Assembly: GCF_000208745.1 (NCBI RefSeq)
Contig: NC_030856.1
Location: 5,355,376 to 5,419,375 of the forward strand
Source: Theobroma cacao
Lineage: Eukaryota > Streptophyta > Magnoliopsida > Malvales > Malvaceae
Length of the DNA: 64,000 nucleotides
Direction of reading: 5' to 3'
In this document: positions 35,550 to 46,880 of the stretch, piece after piece
How positions within the stretch are numbered: the stretch's first letter is position 1
How the letters are laid out: each line of letters begins with the position of its first letter
Program-made: the position numbers and the translations under genes
The notes under the pieces: generated by a model
The model's input: the letters and a program-made list of their open reading frames with translations, nothing else
What the model was told of the DNA's origin: nothing
Database searches by the model: none

Positions 35550-36862
35550 CTAAATGGCACCCACAAAGCTACCAAATACCATACTCAACAAGACACTGCC
35601 TGCTAAGACCGTTGCACTTGAATAAGTTGCAGTGGCAAATGACGTGGAAGGAGCCGGAGATCCTGTTTGTCTTCCAGATGGTGCCTGAGAACCTGTTGGT
35701 GATGGTGATCCGGTTGGAGAAGGAGAAGGAGCTGTTGGTGGACCTGGTGGGCTTATGACCGTTGGTGACTCAACAGGGGCATTGGAAGGAGATGGAGTCA
35801 GAGCTTGGGGTGCTGCTGACTGTGGAGATGGAGGAAATGAGGATGGTGTAGGTGAATTAGGAGACAAAGCTGGCGATGGAGATGTTGCTTTAGGAGGATG
35901 TGCAATAGGACCATGAGCCATTGGTGACAGGGCTGGTCCTAGAGATGGAGAAATATGGGAAGATGGTGCTGGCGTTGGAGATGATTCACTGGGAGATTCA
36001 GCAACAGGGGAAGGGGATGTGGGAGCCAAAGCTGGCCCTGGAGATGATGCTTTGGGGGGTTTTGCAACAGGGCCATGATGCTTGGGAGAGTTTGCTGGCC
36101 CTGGATAAATGTGGGAAGATGGTGCTGGTGTTGGAGATAATTCTTGGGGAGGTTCAGCAACAGGGGTTGGAGATGTAGGAGCCAAAGCTGGACCTGGAGA
36201 TGATGCTTTAGGAGGTTTTGCAACAGGGCCATGATGCTTGGGAGACTGTGCTGGCCCTGGTGATGAATATGGGGATGATGCTGGAGGCTTGATAATCGGA
36301 ACAGGGTACATAGGAGGAGCTGCTTTTGGGGGATGAGTTGGTGATTTTTTCTTTCTCTCAGCCATAACAACGGTGATCAGTTTCTGCCCCTTTGGGCAAT
36401 GACCCTCTTTCCCACTGATGAAAAAGAAGGGACCGGAGTGAGGAAATTGAAACTCAGAATTTCCACTGTCCATTTTCTTTACAGGGTTCGTTCTGTTGCA
36501 CTTGTAGTAATCATCTTTGTGTACCAGCAAAACTGAGTCTGATCCTTTCTCATATTTGAAAGCTACCCAAACCAAAAACATAATCCACATACCAAAATCA
36601 AATCAAGTAACAGAAGAACATAAAAATGGTTATGAAAAACCAGAAGGCCAAAATGAATCAAAACATTCAGCAAAGTAAAAAACTTACTCAGAGTGTCATT
36701 GACTTGGAACCTTTGTCTACCAGCCCAGTCATTGTACTTCTCTTTAGGCTGCAAAACCCAGCCATCTTTGCCACCAACATAGAAGTTTCTGTAGGCTTGA
36801 GAGAAAGAGAGAAGGTAAGCAAAGAAAACCAAGAAAAGGACGAGAGATTTCTGAGACATCAT
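35550..36862 (-). CDS. Early nodulin-like protein, phytocyanin-type chimeric arabinogalactan protein
   Basis: Two exons (36862-36688 and 36562-35550, GT-AG intron of 125 bp) give 395 aa. Residues 1-23 are a signal peptide ending SFSQA. A phytocyanin domain follows (YVGGKDGWV, DTL-FKYEKGSDSVLLV, DDYYKCN, GPFFFISGKEGHCPKGQKL). The disulfide cysteines are present, but the copper-ligand Cys is Ser (FISG), so it should not bind copper like stellacyanin. A Pro/Ser/Ala-rich region of some 220 residues, with about 51-residue repeats (PKHHGPVAKPPKASSPGPAL), suits O-arabinogalactan attachment. The hydrophobic C-terminus (SSATVLAGSVLLSMVFGSFV) suits a GPI anchor. It probably acts at the plasma membrane or cell wall; its partner is unknown. 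Confidence 0.9.
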
Positions 36863-37880
36863 GCTTAGTGATTATATATATTAAGAAGCTCAGAAGAAAG
36901 GCAAAGACATATATGATTTTGTGTTATGTATGTGCTTTTATATATATAGGCAAAGGAAAAATATGCAAAGAAGCTTCAGAGAAACGTCCCAAAACCCAAA
37001 TTTCTCGTTTTTGGAAGTTAAGGATTCTTGTGAATATGATTGGGGAGAAAAAAGAGAGTGGAAACTGAAGCTAAATTGTTACTTATCAATTGAAGAAAGA
37101 AAGTAATTTAGGAAGGAAAATAAAAAAGAAGAAATAAAAGTGCTGTCAAACCAATTTAAGGTACGTGTTATTATGAACTCTGTTCAAATCTTCTGCCTAA
37201 AATTTTGTCCAAACACGTGGCAAATTAATAGGAATTCAACTAGAATTTTGGAATTTAATGCAATCAAGGTGTTGGGTTTTAATTTAACCTCAATTTATTA
37301 GTCTTACTAGTAAACAGCTCATGTTGAGTCGCAGGTTTAGCTTGACTAAGAAGGGTAAAAGTATTCTTGATCAAAAGAAATACGAAAGAAGAAGGTAACA
37401 CTTAGCAATCATTGAGGTTTTGCAGATGAATCCTGGAGTCTTGCTAAAAAGCTTGTCAAATTTCTTTGGTAGGATTAATAAAGAGCAAAACAGCATATCT
37501 TTGTCTAATAGGTGGGGTGCAAAGTGCAGACTAGCTGCAATTATGGGGTTAGCTACTTTGGTGGATGGACCCAAGTCCTAAACTTGAACTTTGTACAAGA
37601 GAATTTAGTCTTTAGGCCTAGCCTTAATTGAGCCATACCCGAACAAATTAATATGGGACATCAAACCAAAGACAATGTAGGTATTCGCTTCCTCGATACC
37701 TTTTTTGTAATTATGGGTCTGATGCATCAATGCATATCAACGCAATTAGCAGAATGGCTAATTAAGTACTCACAGAACTACATATAGGATCAAGTTCTCC
37801 AGTAACTATTTTAACCTTGTCAAATTACCTTCCTAGACAATTTATCCTTCATACCAAACAAACATAGGAATGAATACAAA
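36863..37880. other. Intergenic region, early nodulin-like promoter and GH3-A 3' flank
   Basis: No gene is seen. The last ~130 bp (from about 37755) match sequences downstream of the other GH3 copies (near 42320 and 48235), so the GH3 duplication unit includes 3' flank. Confidence 0.5.
36935..36948 (-). promoter_or_regulatory. Candidate TATA box of the early nodulin-like gene
   Basis: On the minus strand TATATATATAAAAG lies about 75-85 bp upstream of the start codon, a plausible core promoter position. Confidence 0.5.
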
Positions 37881-40528
37881 TCAAAACTGAGTTTCCACGC
37901 TGAAAAACTTTCCCATCACTCTGGAATCTAAAATCTTTATGGCTTGCTTAGATTTGATGCAACTAGGTCCCTTGTATTGGCTCATAGAAGCTCCTTGTGA
38001 TACATAGTAATCCATTAGGGCATCAAAAGTTCCCTGTTTTACCACCCTAAGCTCCAAAGGTGCAATTATATTTTCCTTCCTATACATTCTGTACGTGTAA
38101 TTGAGTGACTCTTCCATGCTGAAGCAACATTCTACCATTATCTTGGGATCAGGCTCTTTCATGTCATTGCTTTCCTTCATCTTAAGTTCCCAAAATAATA
38201 TGTAGTGACCTGGTGTTGATGAAGTATCAGCATAGCTAGTGTACCCTGTCAACAGAAAGCCAAGCGGATCAAGAAGAGCCTTTGCTTTTGTCACTGCCCT
38301 TAAGAGGTCTACTTCGCTTGTTTTTTCTGCATCAATACTTAGAATTACATTTTGTCGCTCAACAAACTGGAATTGAGGTGCATTATTGTAGAAACCCGTT
38401 GCCATAAGAATATCTCCAACTTTGTACCGGTATAAGCCTGCAAAAAACAAAGAATCCAATGAGATCGCATGAAACTAATAAAATATATTTTGTAGAGAAT
38501 TGTTCATAACCTATGTGACCCTTTATATAAGAAGTATAATATACAATTAGTACATGGCATTCAATTAAATAAAAAAAATGGAAGGTTAAGTGATGAGAAT
38601 GTATATATATGATTTAAATCTGAAGAGGAATTTTGCCTGCAGAAGTTGTGACAACCAGTTCATAACATTGACCAGGCTCCACATTCACAAGATCAACAGG
38701 TTCAATAGCTTCAATGCTGCTCATCATTTCCTTGGACTCTTGGCGTGCAACACTATTAAACTGAACCTGATCCAGAAACATTGTTAGACAATCTTTCTTC
38801 ACAGGAAGGAATTCAAAGTATGCCATATTGGAGAGGAAGGTGTAAGAGACATCAGCAGGCTTGCTTAGAGGTTCTAAATTGATCCCACACATAGCTTCAG
38901 AACAAACATAAGCACTTGACACTAAAGGGAGCCCTCCACTGTAGAAATCGAGTGCTGCAGTATATTGACTCATAACGCCTGTAGCAACAGCACCAATATA
39001 CTTTGCTTTAGGCCAAAGCTTTCTGATTATTCCTTCCCATGATTTACAACCACATATATTTTCTATTGAATCAGCCAAATCTGGATTAGGCTTCATGATC
39101 AATGACAGAGCATTTTTGCATCCTGAGTCACTGATCCAACTGCTTAAGTGACCTGTTTTTATGTTGTAGCATAGCTCTTCCCAGTGATCTTCTATAAACT
39201 TGATAGCTCTTACCATTGCAGATGCAAAGATTGAGCCAACCGATACAACCTTATCCCGCTGTATTAAACCAACAAGTAATTGGCAATACATGCTCTGGTT
39301 GATGTCTGAACAAAAGATTGTCTCAATTGGGCTTGTGTAACGCATGGACACAATGTTTCTAAAGCCACTGTCCTTGAATATGCTTGTTGTAGCAGTTGTT
39401 GCCAGTAGGCCAGATGGAGTTTCAATCTCTGGTTTGGTAAACAAAAGTTGCATACTTTTTCCGGCTTTATCTAAGTCACCAAAGTGCCTGTAAATGGATA
39501 AACTCAACCACTATTGTTAGGTTTACTCATGTAAAGATCTTGGAAGTTGATCTGAAGCACAATAAAACAATAATAGGTATCCATGAATTTTCTTTAGGCA
39601 ATCTTTCTACTTTAAGAAAAAGTGTAATCTAGCTTCCATTCTTGAACTTCTATCTGTGTTATACTGTTTTGTAAGTACAATTAAAGAAAATTATTGACAT
39701 TGTTACTTAATTGTGTGCTTAGTGGTCATATTTGACAATCAAATGACATTGATGGTACAGAATTGAATATCTTTTCAGCAAAGCACCAAAGCGCCCCTAA
39801 AACAGAGTGGAAACTTAATGATTCATGAGTTTTTGCAGGAAGTTGATAGAACTTGATTATGTGCTAGTGGAGATATAATTTATTGACAGATGAGAAAGCC
39901 TAAAATTATAGACTAAGAGTATATATCAAATACTATAAGCTATAAAAGAATGGGGCTAATTAGTTTCTCACTTGTTCATCACAGATCCCATTAGGGTCTG
40001 AAATAATGCCCCTTTGTCCTTTTCAGCAGTTGAAGGTATCAGCTTTGGTTGTCCTCCTGAAGTTCCAGTGCTGCATCAAAGATGATTGACTAACTATTAG
40101 GGGGAAGCAAGAAAAACAGAAGAGTATCTGAACATTTAATAATAATCAGTGCGTGTGTTCTGATGAAAGAGCAGCTTCGAATCCCCATATCTAAAATAAG
40201 AAAAAGGAAAGGAAAGACTAGAAAGCCTAGGGTAGAAGGAACAAATTTACCTTCGATAGAACCCAGTGACAGGTTCAGCTAAAAGGATATCTGATGACTC
40301 CCCATTGGCGATCCGATGGATGTAAGGCTCAATATCATCATAGGTAACAATGGGAACATTCTTTTTGAAGTGTTGCTTGTCGCATTGGCCATTTAGGAAG
40401 CCCCTTAGGTATTCTGTTCCTGCATTTCGATTAAGTATGTCCTCCAGTACCTGTTCTTGTATTTGGTAAGCATCGGTGGTCAACTTCTCCAAAATCTTTA
40501 AGCCAGCTTGGTGCCTATCTGCTGCCAT
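37881..40528 (-). CDS. GH3 acyl-acid-amido synthetase, copy A (auxin-conjugating type)
   Basis: GH3 enzymes adenylate an acyl acid, often indole-3-acetic acid, and join it to an amino acid, lowering free auxin. Four exons (40528-40251, 40070-39972, 39487-38637, 38437-37881) join in frame to 594 aa, the usual length. The ATP-binding motif STGTSGGQPK is at about 93-102, the second motif region FYSGGLPLVSSAYVCSEAMC at about 307-326, and LYRYKVGDILM near 408-418. AYFEFLPVKKDC and GFYNNAPQFQFVERQN are also typical. These blocks look most like group II GH3 proteins, but the core YASSE-type motif is altered to YVCSE, so the substrate is uncertain. Intron 3 has a GC donor (GCAAAA). It is one of at least four to five related copies on this strand. 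Confidence 0.9.
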
Positions 40529-40717
40529 CTAGCAGACCAGAAATGGAGGAAATGGTAAAGACCCAACTTGGCTACTCGTAGCTCTTTTCAGTGGATTTTT
40601 AGTCGCTGATCAGCAGATACGACGTCTGAATTTTATCTCCTAAAGTAGTAATTGAAAACTTGACAAAAGTGATGCAGGGGGCAGACGGAATCAGACAGCA
40701 ATGGCCCACGGCTTTAT
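40529..40717 (-). promoter_or_regulatory. GH3-A upstream region
   Basis: About 190 bp separate the start codon from an AT-rich transposon-like element. On the minus strand a TGTCTG sequence, an auxin-response-element variant, lies at 40692-40697, at the position matching that of GH3-B. The TATA box seen in GH3-B is not conserved here. Confidence 0.35.
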
Positions 40718-41844
40718 AGCATGTTTGACTGGGAGGAATGGCTTTATTCTCACAGAATTTTGCTTCTTTAATTTAATTGAGAAATAGTACAAAGAATAAC
40801 CATTAGAAATAATTATAAAATTCTCTTAAACTAAGAAATAACTAATATCAATTTTTCCTGGTATTAGTTATCCCATAATTAAAAAATAAACTCAAAAAAT
40901 AATTAAGATCAAAATACTCTCTACGAGTTTGAAAAATTACAACTCTATTTTTATAAAGTATTAATTTTTGCTCTCTTCTCTTTCTCTTCTTTGATTCAAA
41001 TTTTTAATAAAATATTAATATTTTAAAATATTAATATTAAATTATAAATAAAATATTAATATTTAAATTATCAATTATCAATAAAATAAATTCTAGATTA
41101 TTACTATTTAAAAACAAAATAAATTAAAAATAAATAAGCATAATATCATTTAAATTATATATAAAATATTAATAATTAAATAATCAATTATTAATATTTT
41201 AAATAAATTANNNNNNNNNNNNNNNNNNNNNNNNNNNNNNNNNNNNNNNNNNNNNNNNNNNNNNNNNNNNNNNNNNNNNNNNNNNNNNNNNNNNNNNNNN
41301 NNNNNNNNNNNNNNNNNNNNNNNNNNNNNNNNNNNNNNNNNNNNNNNNNNNNNNNNNNNNNNNNNNNNNNNNNNNNNNNNNNNNNNNNNNNNNNNNNNNN
41401 NNNNNNNNNNNNNNNNNNNNNNNNNNNNNNNNNNNNNNNNNNNNNNNNNNNNNNNNNNNNNNNNNNNNNNNNNNNNNNNNNNNNNNNNNNNNNNNNNNNA
41501 AAATAAAATAAAAATTAATCATAATAATATTTTAAATTAAATAAAATATTAATATTTAAATTATTAATTATTAATATTTTAATTAAATTCTAGATTATTA
41601 ATATTTAAAAAATCTAATAAAAATAAATAGTTATATAAATAATAAAAGGTATTCTTGTCTTTTTATTTTCTATTTTTTTCTTATTCCAAAGTTATTGTTA
41701 CCAACCAAACATTATAATAAGTTATAATAATTATTTATGTCTTATTCCATTTGTCGTACTAGACTAAATAATAATTATTTTATTCTATTCTCACATAATA
41801 ACTATTCTATTTCATTCTTGTTTATTTTGCCAACCAAATGTGCT
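40718..41844 (-). mobile_element. AT-rich inverted-repeat element (MITE-like), copy 2, with gap
   Basis: The left end AGCATGTTTGACTGG resembles the reverse complement of the right end (AGCACATTTGGTTGG), giving short inverted repeats. The 41640-41844 portion matches 15932-16170 in opposite orientation. The interior is nearly pure A/T and holds a 289-base N gap (41211-41499). It has no coding capacity. It lies about 190 bp upstream of GH3-A, next to its promoter. Confidence 0.72.
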
Positions 41845-42402
41845 TTTAAACTTTATCTCAATATTCTTCATGTATAGCTTTCATTTTGATTTCTTGCACT
41901 AAATTATGTGCAATAAATCATCTTTTTGATGGATAAATGACTTACATGTGTTTTTTAATTTTGTGAAGTGTACAAGGTATGAATGATATTGTTTCAAGAA
42001 ACATTTCAATCATTGAAATAAAATTATTAGTTTTAAACTTTTAAATTCTAATTTAAAGAGAAAAAATATAATTTATGGGATGAAAATTGATTATTGTATA
42101 TTTTTATTTTGTTATTCAAATAGAAATAAATTCTATAAAAGAAAGAAAAAAAAAGAGAGGATATAGGATTATTTGTGCCAAGCTAGAATAGGACAAAGGG
42201 ACTCTGATCTTTCTACTTTCACCTTTTGAATAGAATCACAAAAGCTTAAATCAATTCATCCTTGGATTCAACCATATTGGAGGAGAGAATTCAAGCAACA
42301 ACATTTTGATCAAAATGGTTAATTAAGTATTCATAGAACTACATATAGGAGCAATTTTCTCAATAATTATTTTTACCTTGTATAATTACCTTTTTAGACA
42401 AA
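41845..42402. other. 3' flank of the GH3 pseudogene, paralogous to 47.28-47.47 and 48.10-48.32 kb
   Basis: The stretch 41930-42170 matches 47300-47467 (GACTTACATGTGTT, TGAAGTGTACAAGGTAT, ATTGTATATTTTTATTTTG-like blocks). The stretch 42170-42400 matches 48115-48325. No gene is present. Confidence 0.6.
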
Positions 42403-43260
42403 TCAAAAATGAGTTTTCGGATTGAAAAACTTTCCTATCACTATGGAATCTAAAATCTTTGGGATTTTCTTAGATTTGATGCAACTAAGTGCCTTGTATT
42501 AGCTCATGGAAGCTCCTTGTGATACATAGTAATCCATAAGGGCAGCAAAAGGTCCTCATTTTACCACCCTAAGCTCTAAAAGCGAAATCATATTTTCCTT
42601 CCTATAGATTTTATACGTGTAATTGAGTGACTCGTCCATTTTGAAGCAACATTCTACCATTATCTTGGGATCAAGCTTTTTCATGTCATTGCTTTCCATT
42701 ATCTTAAGTTCCCAAAGTAATACATAGTGACCTGGTGTTAATGAAGTATCAGCATAGCTAATGTTTCCTGTCAGGATAAAGCGAAGTGGATCAAGAAGAG
42801 CCTTTGCTTTTGTCACTGCCCTTAATAGGTCTGGTTCTCTTGTTTTTTCTACATCAATACTTAGAATCACAGTTTGTCACTCAACAAACTGGATTTGAGG
42901 TGCACTATTGTGGAAACCAGTTGCCATAAGAATATCTCCAACTTTGTACTGGTATAGACTTGCAAAAAACAAAATATACAATAATATCGCATGAAACTAA
43001 TAAAATATCTTTTGTGGAGAATTGTTTATCATCTATATGACCCTTTTATATAAGAAGAACAATATACAATTAGTACATGACATTCAATTAAATAAAAAAA
43101 TAGAAGGATTAAGTGATAATTAAGCATTTTTGTTTTGTTTTTGATAAGCTTAAGTGATGAGCATATATATGGCATGAATGAAATCAGAAGGGGAATTTTG
43201 CCAGGAGAAGTTGTGTCAACCAGGTCATAACATTGAACAGGCTTCACATTTACAAGATCT
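42403..43260 (-). pseudogene. GH3 pseudogene C (last exon plus end of exon 3)
   Basis: The region matches exon 4 of GH3-A and -B across its length, but has stops where the copies have FVERQN (FVE then stop) and SQYK (stop for Gln), and further changes. Beyond intron 3 only about 60 bp of exon 3 remain (43202-43260, DLVNVKPVQCYDLVDTTSPG). Exons 1 and 2 and most of exon 3 are absent. The GC donor of intron 3 is kept. It can make no enzyme. Confidence 0.9.
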
Positions 43261-43597
43261 CCAAGCCCAAGTCCAAAACAGTAGAGTCAGAATCCTAGCC
43301 AATCTCAAACATGTTTTCTGACAACACCAGATTACTTTAAGAATTAGCTAATTATTAAGGAGACATGAAGATACACGTCATCATGCTTGTAACCCAGTCT
43401 CAATCAAAACAAATCCTAATTAATTAACAACCTTGTTAGCCAATTAATTAATCACATGCGGATTATATTTCATTACCTATGATTTAATATACATATTGTT
43501 ATCACAAATATTATCTCTGGTAGATACGGTAATTTTCTAAATATATGTTGGGAGTCTTTAATTTAATTTCGCTCCATCAATATACATGAGTACTTAT

Positions 43598-44173
43598 GCT
43601 TGTTTGGCTTGATTTTTTTTCAATTTATCCACCTCTTAAAAGCAAAAGTGCCAAACAAGAATTTGAAAAAGCTCTTAAAAAAATAAGCAGTTTTTTTTAA
43701 AGTATAAAATTTTGAAAAAAAAAGCTCCAAAATGGAGCTTTCTCTCATCTTTTTTTAAAAATATGGCTCTTTTTTAGGAAAATTTTTCTTTTTATTTCGA
43801 AAATGTCCTTATTTATTAAAAATAAGTCCAACATCATCTGTTTTTATTTTTATATGATTTATATTAATTATAAATTTTATGTTATATAAAAATACTTTTT
43901 ATACTTTTTATTAATAAAAAAATAAAATTAACTTTTTTTCATTATGAACAAAGAAATTTGTGATTAAAAAAAAATATTTATTAAAAATTCTTTATGGTCA
44001 TTTTAATCAAAATTAAAACTTATATATATTATTTTGTCAAACAACTTATTTAAAAAAAAGAACTTATAAAAGTAAATTTACCAAACAGATTTAACTTAAT
44101 TTTAAAAACTCTTATTTTTCATAAAAGCTTCATAATAGCTTTTAATCTAAAAAAAAAATCAAGTCAAACAAGC
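43598..44173. mobile_element. MITE-like element with ~23-bp inverted ends
   Basis: The left end GCTTGTTTGGCTTGATTTTT matches the reverse complement of the right end, GCTTGTTTGACTTGATTTTT, with one mismatch. The 576-bp interior is AT-rich and non-coding, and has internal complementary stretches (CACCTCTTAAAAGCAAAAGTGCC against AACTTATAAAAGTAAATTTACC-like sequence). A clear target duplication was not found. Confidence 0.7.
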
Positions 44174-45774
44174 TCTTAAAGGTCAGTAATTAATTCACAG
44201 CACTTTTATTTCAATAAAATTACACTTAACTTTTTCTTTGTACAATAAGATAAGAAAATAAAAAAAAATCAACTAGTACTTGAAGTCTGAGTTGGTCTTC
44301 GTTCTTCAATTTCATCTAATTACTTAGTGTATTGGCGCTTACTTGGAAATGAGTGGATAAATCTGCATGGATAATCAATTACTGATAATCCTGTCGTGAA
44401 TAAATGGATTTAGATCGATTTTAAGATGATTTCGTAGTTTAATGGATGGTTTATGATTCAAATTTTTTACAATTGACACATTTTAGGATTGTAAATGATC
44501 GTAAACACCCCACTCATCTCGAATCGAAGGGTTGGATTGTAATGTCAAATTTTGGATTAGTTCTAAATTATCATTTGAAAATTATATAAAAACTCAGTTG
44601 TGCGAGAGATCATGAAGCAGGACTCAAACCCCCCACAAGCAAAATCAAGTTAAATATTTACAAATTATAAGAGTTGAGAGTGTCTGTTTAAAGATTTTAA
44701 ATAGTAAGTTAAAGAGCTACTTACTTGAATGGTTTATATCCGATTAGATAATAAAATAGATAAATAAATAAACAATGGACAATAGTAAACAAAATATTAA
44801 GATTTTAACAGTAATAAAATCAAACAATAAATTCACTCCAAAAAAAATCAAACAATAAATGATTTATAATGTGGATATTAATGTGCATGTATGAATTTTT
44901 TTCTCTCATAAATTTGACATACTATTTAAGTGTAATTTATATTTTAAATATTATTATTTAATTATTAATTTATTAAAAAATACTTTTGTCACCAGCTGGT
45001 GAGTCTAAAACCAATTTTTATTTTATGTTAGTAAATGTTAGTTATACCATCAATTCTATACGTAATTGTTAATTTATTTTCAACATCATAAGGTTTTACC
45101 AAGACATCGATTCTTAGATAAAGGTTTCTACAACATAGTGGCATTTTGTTTTTAAAAAATACAATAGATGGAAAAAGAAAAAAAGAAAAGAACAGAAAGG
45201 AAGTCGTAATGTTGGTCAATTCACTATGCTCTGCGTCGTATCAGCATATTACTGCAATCTGTCTCTAACAAGCAATTGTATCATGCTGCTCTGACTTCCA
45301 TTCCGTATAACAAATCCAAACAAGTGAAAAAGTGACAGATACCCCCATTAAAGTGACGTTCACATCTTCAAGTACAATTATATGAAGCTTTGGACAAATT
45401 AAGCTGAGGAGATTCTTGGGAGTACATTTGTGTGGAAGCATTCGGACTGAGTCTGACATGAGTCTGCTTGTCACCCACTCACCCTCATATGCTGACCTTG
45501 TGGCCCACTGCCCATGCATACGGTTGCCACACAATCCACCACTTTCTTTTCTTTTCTCTTATTTCTTCCTGCAATCATCGTCGTTTTTGATGGCTATTCC
45601 TTCTTTTTCTTTCTTTCTTTTGTTTTTTCTCTCCTTCCTCCTTTTCTCCCATCACCAGAGACAAATGGCGCCCCTCTCTCCTCCCAGAGAGTTCAGCTCG
45701 AGGAGCTTTTTGTCATTTCGGTCCATTTTACTTTCCTTCCCTCCAATCCAAGAGCTAATCACCTGATCCCATTT
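44174..45774. other. Intergenic region with no identified gene
   Basis: The stretch is AT-rich up to 45200, then more balanced. A C/T-rich run (45580-45660) gives open frames without family features. It ends in the 3' flank of the zinc-finger pseudogene. Confidence 0.4.
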
Positions 45775-46478
45775 GCAGACCCTAAGAGCAAGCACCGCTC
45801 ATTTTTGCCTAACCAAGCTGCACATTACGCATGGAGGCAGCAAGTTCACTCGCAGAGTTAAATGACTCACTTGGTGACATGGGGGTGAGTCAGAAGGCGG
45901 GAAAATTGGAGGAGAAGTCAGGATGGAAGTTGGTGAAGGAACAAAGTCTAGAAGGTGGCATGTGGGCGATCCAACATAATCAAATTCATCCGATCCGGCC
46001 CCATTTCCTCTCGGAATCTGCTGGGGCAAGACCCCGATGTTGCTCCGGCGTGTGAGCTAAAGTCTTTGCAAGGCTGAGTACGATAACGAGCAGGATGGAG
46101 CCAGCACTCAAAAACGCCATGAGCAAACTCACAGGAATCGCCTTCTTTGCAGTTTCCCTTGCGAAAATCAGGGCAAGCAGTTCCAGAGTAACGGAACTTT
46201 CTCGGGTCTCTTCTTCGGGCTTTCTTACTAGTGTGGGCGTACGGACACTTAGTCCGGTCATGTGGCCTGCCACGCGCGCACCTCCTCACTTTGAACTCGT
46301 TCATGCGGAAATGGTCGCGTGAGAATGCGTCGACCGCTAAGTCGGAGTCGTCACTCAGCGAGTCAGACTCGAAGTCGTTTGACGGAAGGTAGCGGTGGAG
46401 GACGTGAGGTACTCGACGGGACAAGGAGTCACTGTTGGGATGCATTGCAGTTGTAGTTAACAGATGATTGTTGGGCAC
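45775..46478 (-). pseudogene. CCCH tandem zinc-finger (RR-TZF family) pseudogene
   Basis: The first open part (46478 down to about 46050) has the plant arginine-rich region and TZF features: [24 protein letters not shown], split here as [10 protein letters not shown] and [10 protein letters not shown], then [20 protein letters not shown] and RYRTQPCKD. In intact relatives a short Cys/Arg-rich block ending in FAHTPEQLR follows; here it is missing, the frame shifts, and [10 protein letters not shown] appears in another frame. The rest ([33 protein letters not shown]-like) continues in a third frame and degrades near 45775. Intact relatives bind RNA and turn up in seed and stress regulation. The second CCCH finger is damaged and the C-terminus cannot be read through, so this is scored as a pseudogene. 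Confidence 0.82.
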
Positions 46479-46482
46479 CTAC

Positions 46483-46880
46483 TCTGCCTCAAGAGAAACA
46501 ACCTTTTCTTATGGAACAGAGGAGACAGGAGGTAATTTTGCTGGATAATGAAATTGCCTTCAATGGAGCCATGATTGAGGAAAGGGAACAAGCGAACAAG
46601 GTACCAGAGAAGTCAAGGAGCAAATAGGACAAGTAAATGAAATATTCAAGGACCTTGCTGTTCCTGTCCATGAGCAGGGTGTGGTCATTGGTAACATTTC
46701 ATCAAACATTGATTCTTCCTCTGCTGCAATAACCCAGGCTAGAGTTCAACTAGCTAAGGCGAAATAAGTGCGAAATCCCAAACCTCATAGTGTTGGTGGG
46801 TGCTGATGCTGGTAATTTTTCTCCTTGTCCTTATCATTTAGTGTGCAAGGGCTTTACCAAGTAATGGCGTGCGATACAGG
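46483..46880 (+). pseudogene. Syntaxin (Qa-SNARE, SYP2-like) pseudogene
   Basis: On the plus strand, blocks QRRQEVILLDNEIAFN, EIKEQIGQVNEIFKDLAVPV and HEQGVVIGNISSNIDSSSAA follow each other as in the SNARE helix of plant vacuolar syntaxins of the SYP2 group. A degraded hydrophobic tail follows (TGGTAATTTTTCTCCTTG). A frameshift lies within the first block (EEREQANKVPEKSRS) and a stop follows the SNARE region, so it cannot function. No introns interrupt the ~110 residues, which fits a processed pseudogene. No poly(A) run was found. Confidence 0.8.

Noticed and set aside
35921..36370. Open frames on both strands within the early nodulin-like gene
   Set aside because: They are by-products of the Pro/Ser-rich repeat in the real frame.
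41208..41522. 104-codon open frame
   Set aside because: It consists almost wholly of N.
45416..45861. Plus-strand open frames of about 115 codons
   Set aside because: They lie over a C/T-rich run, overlap each other and have no recognisable features.
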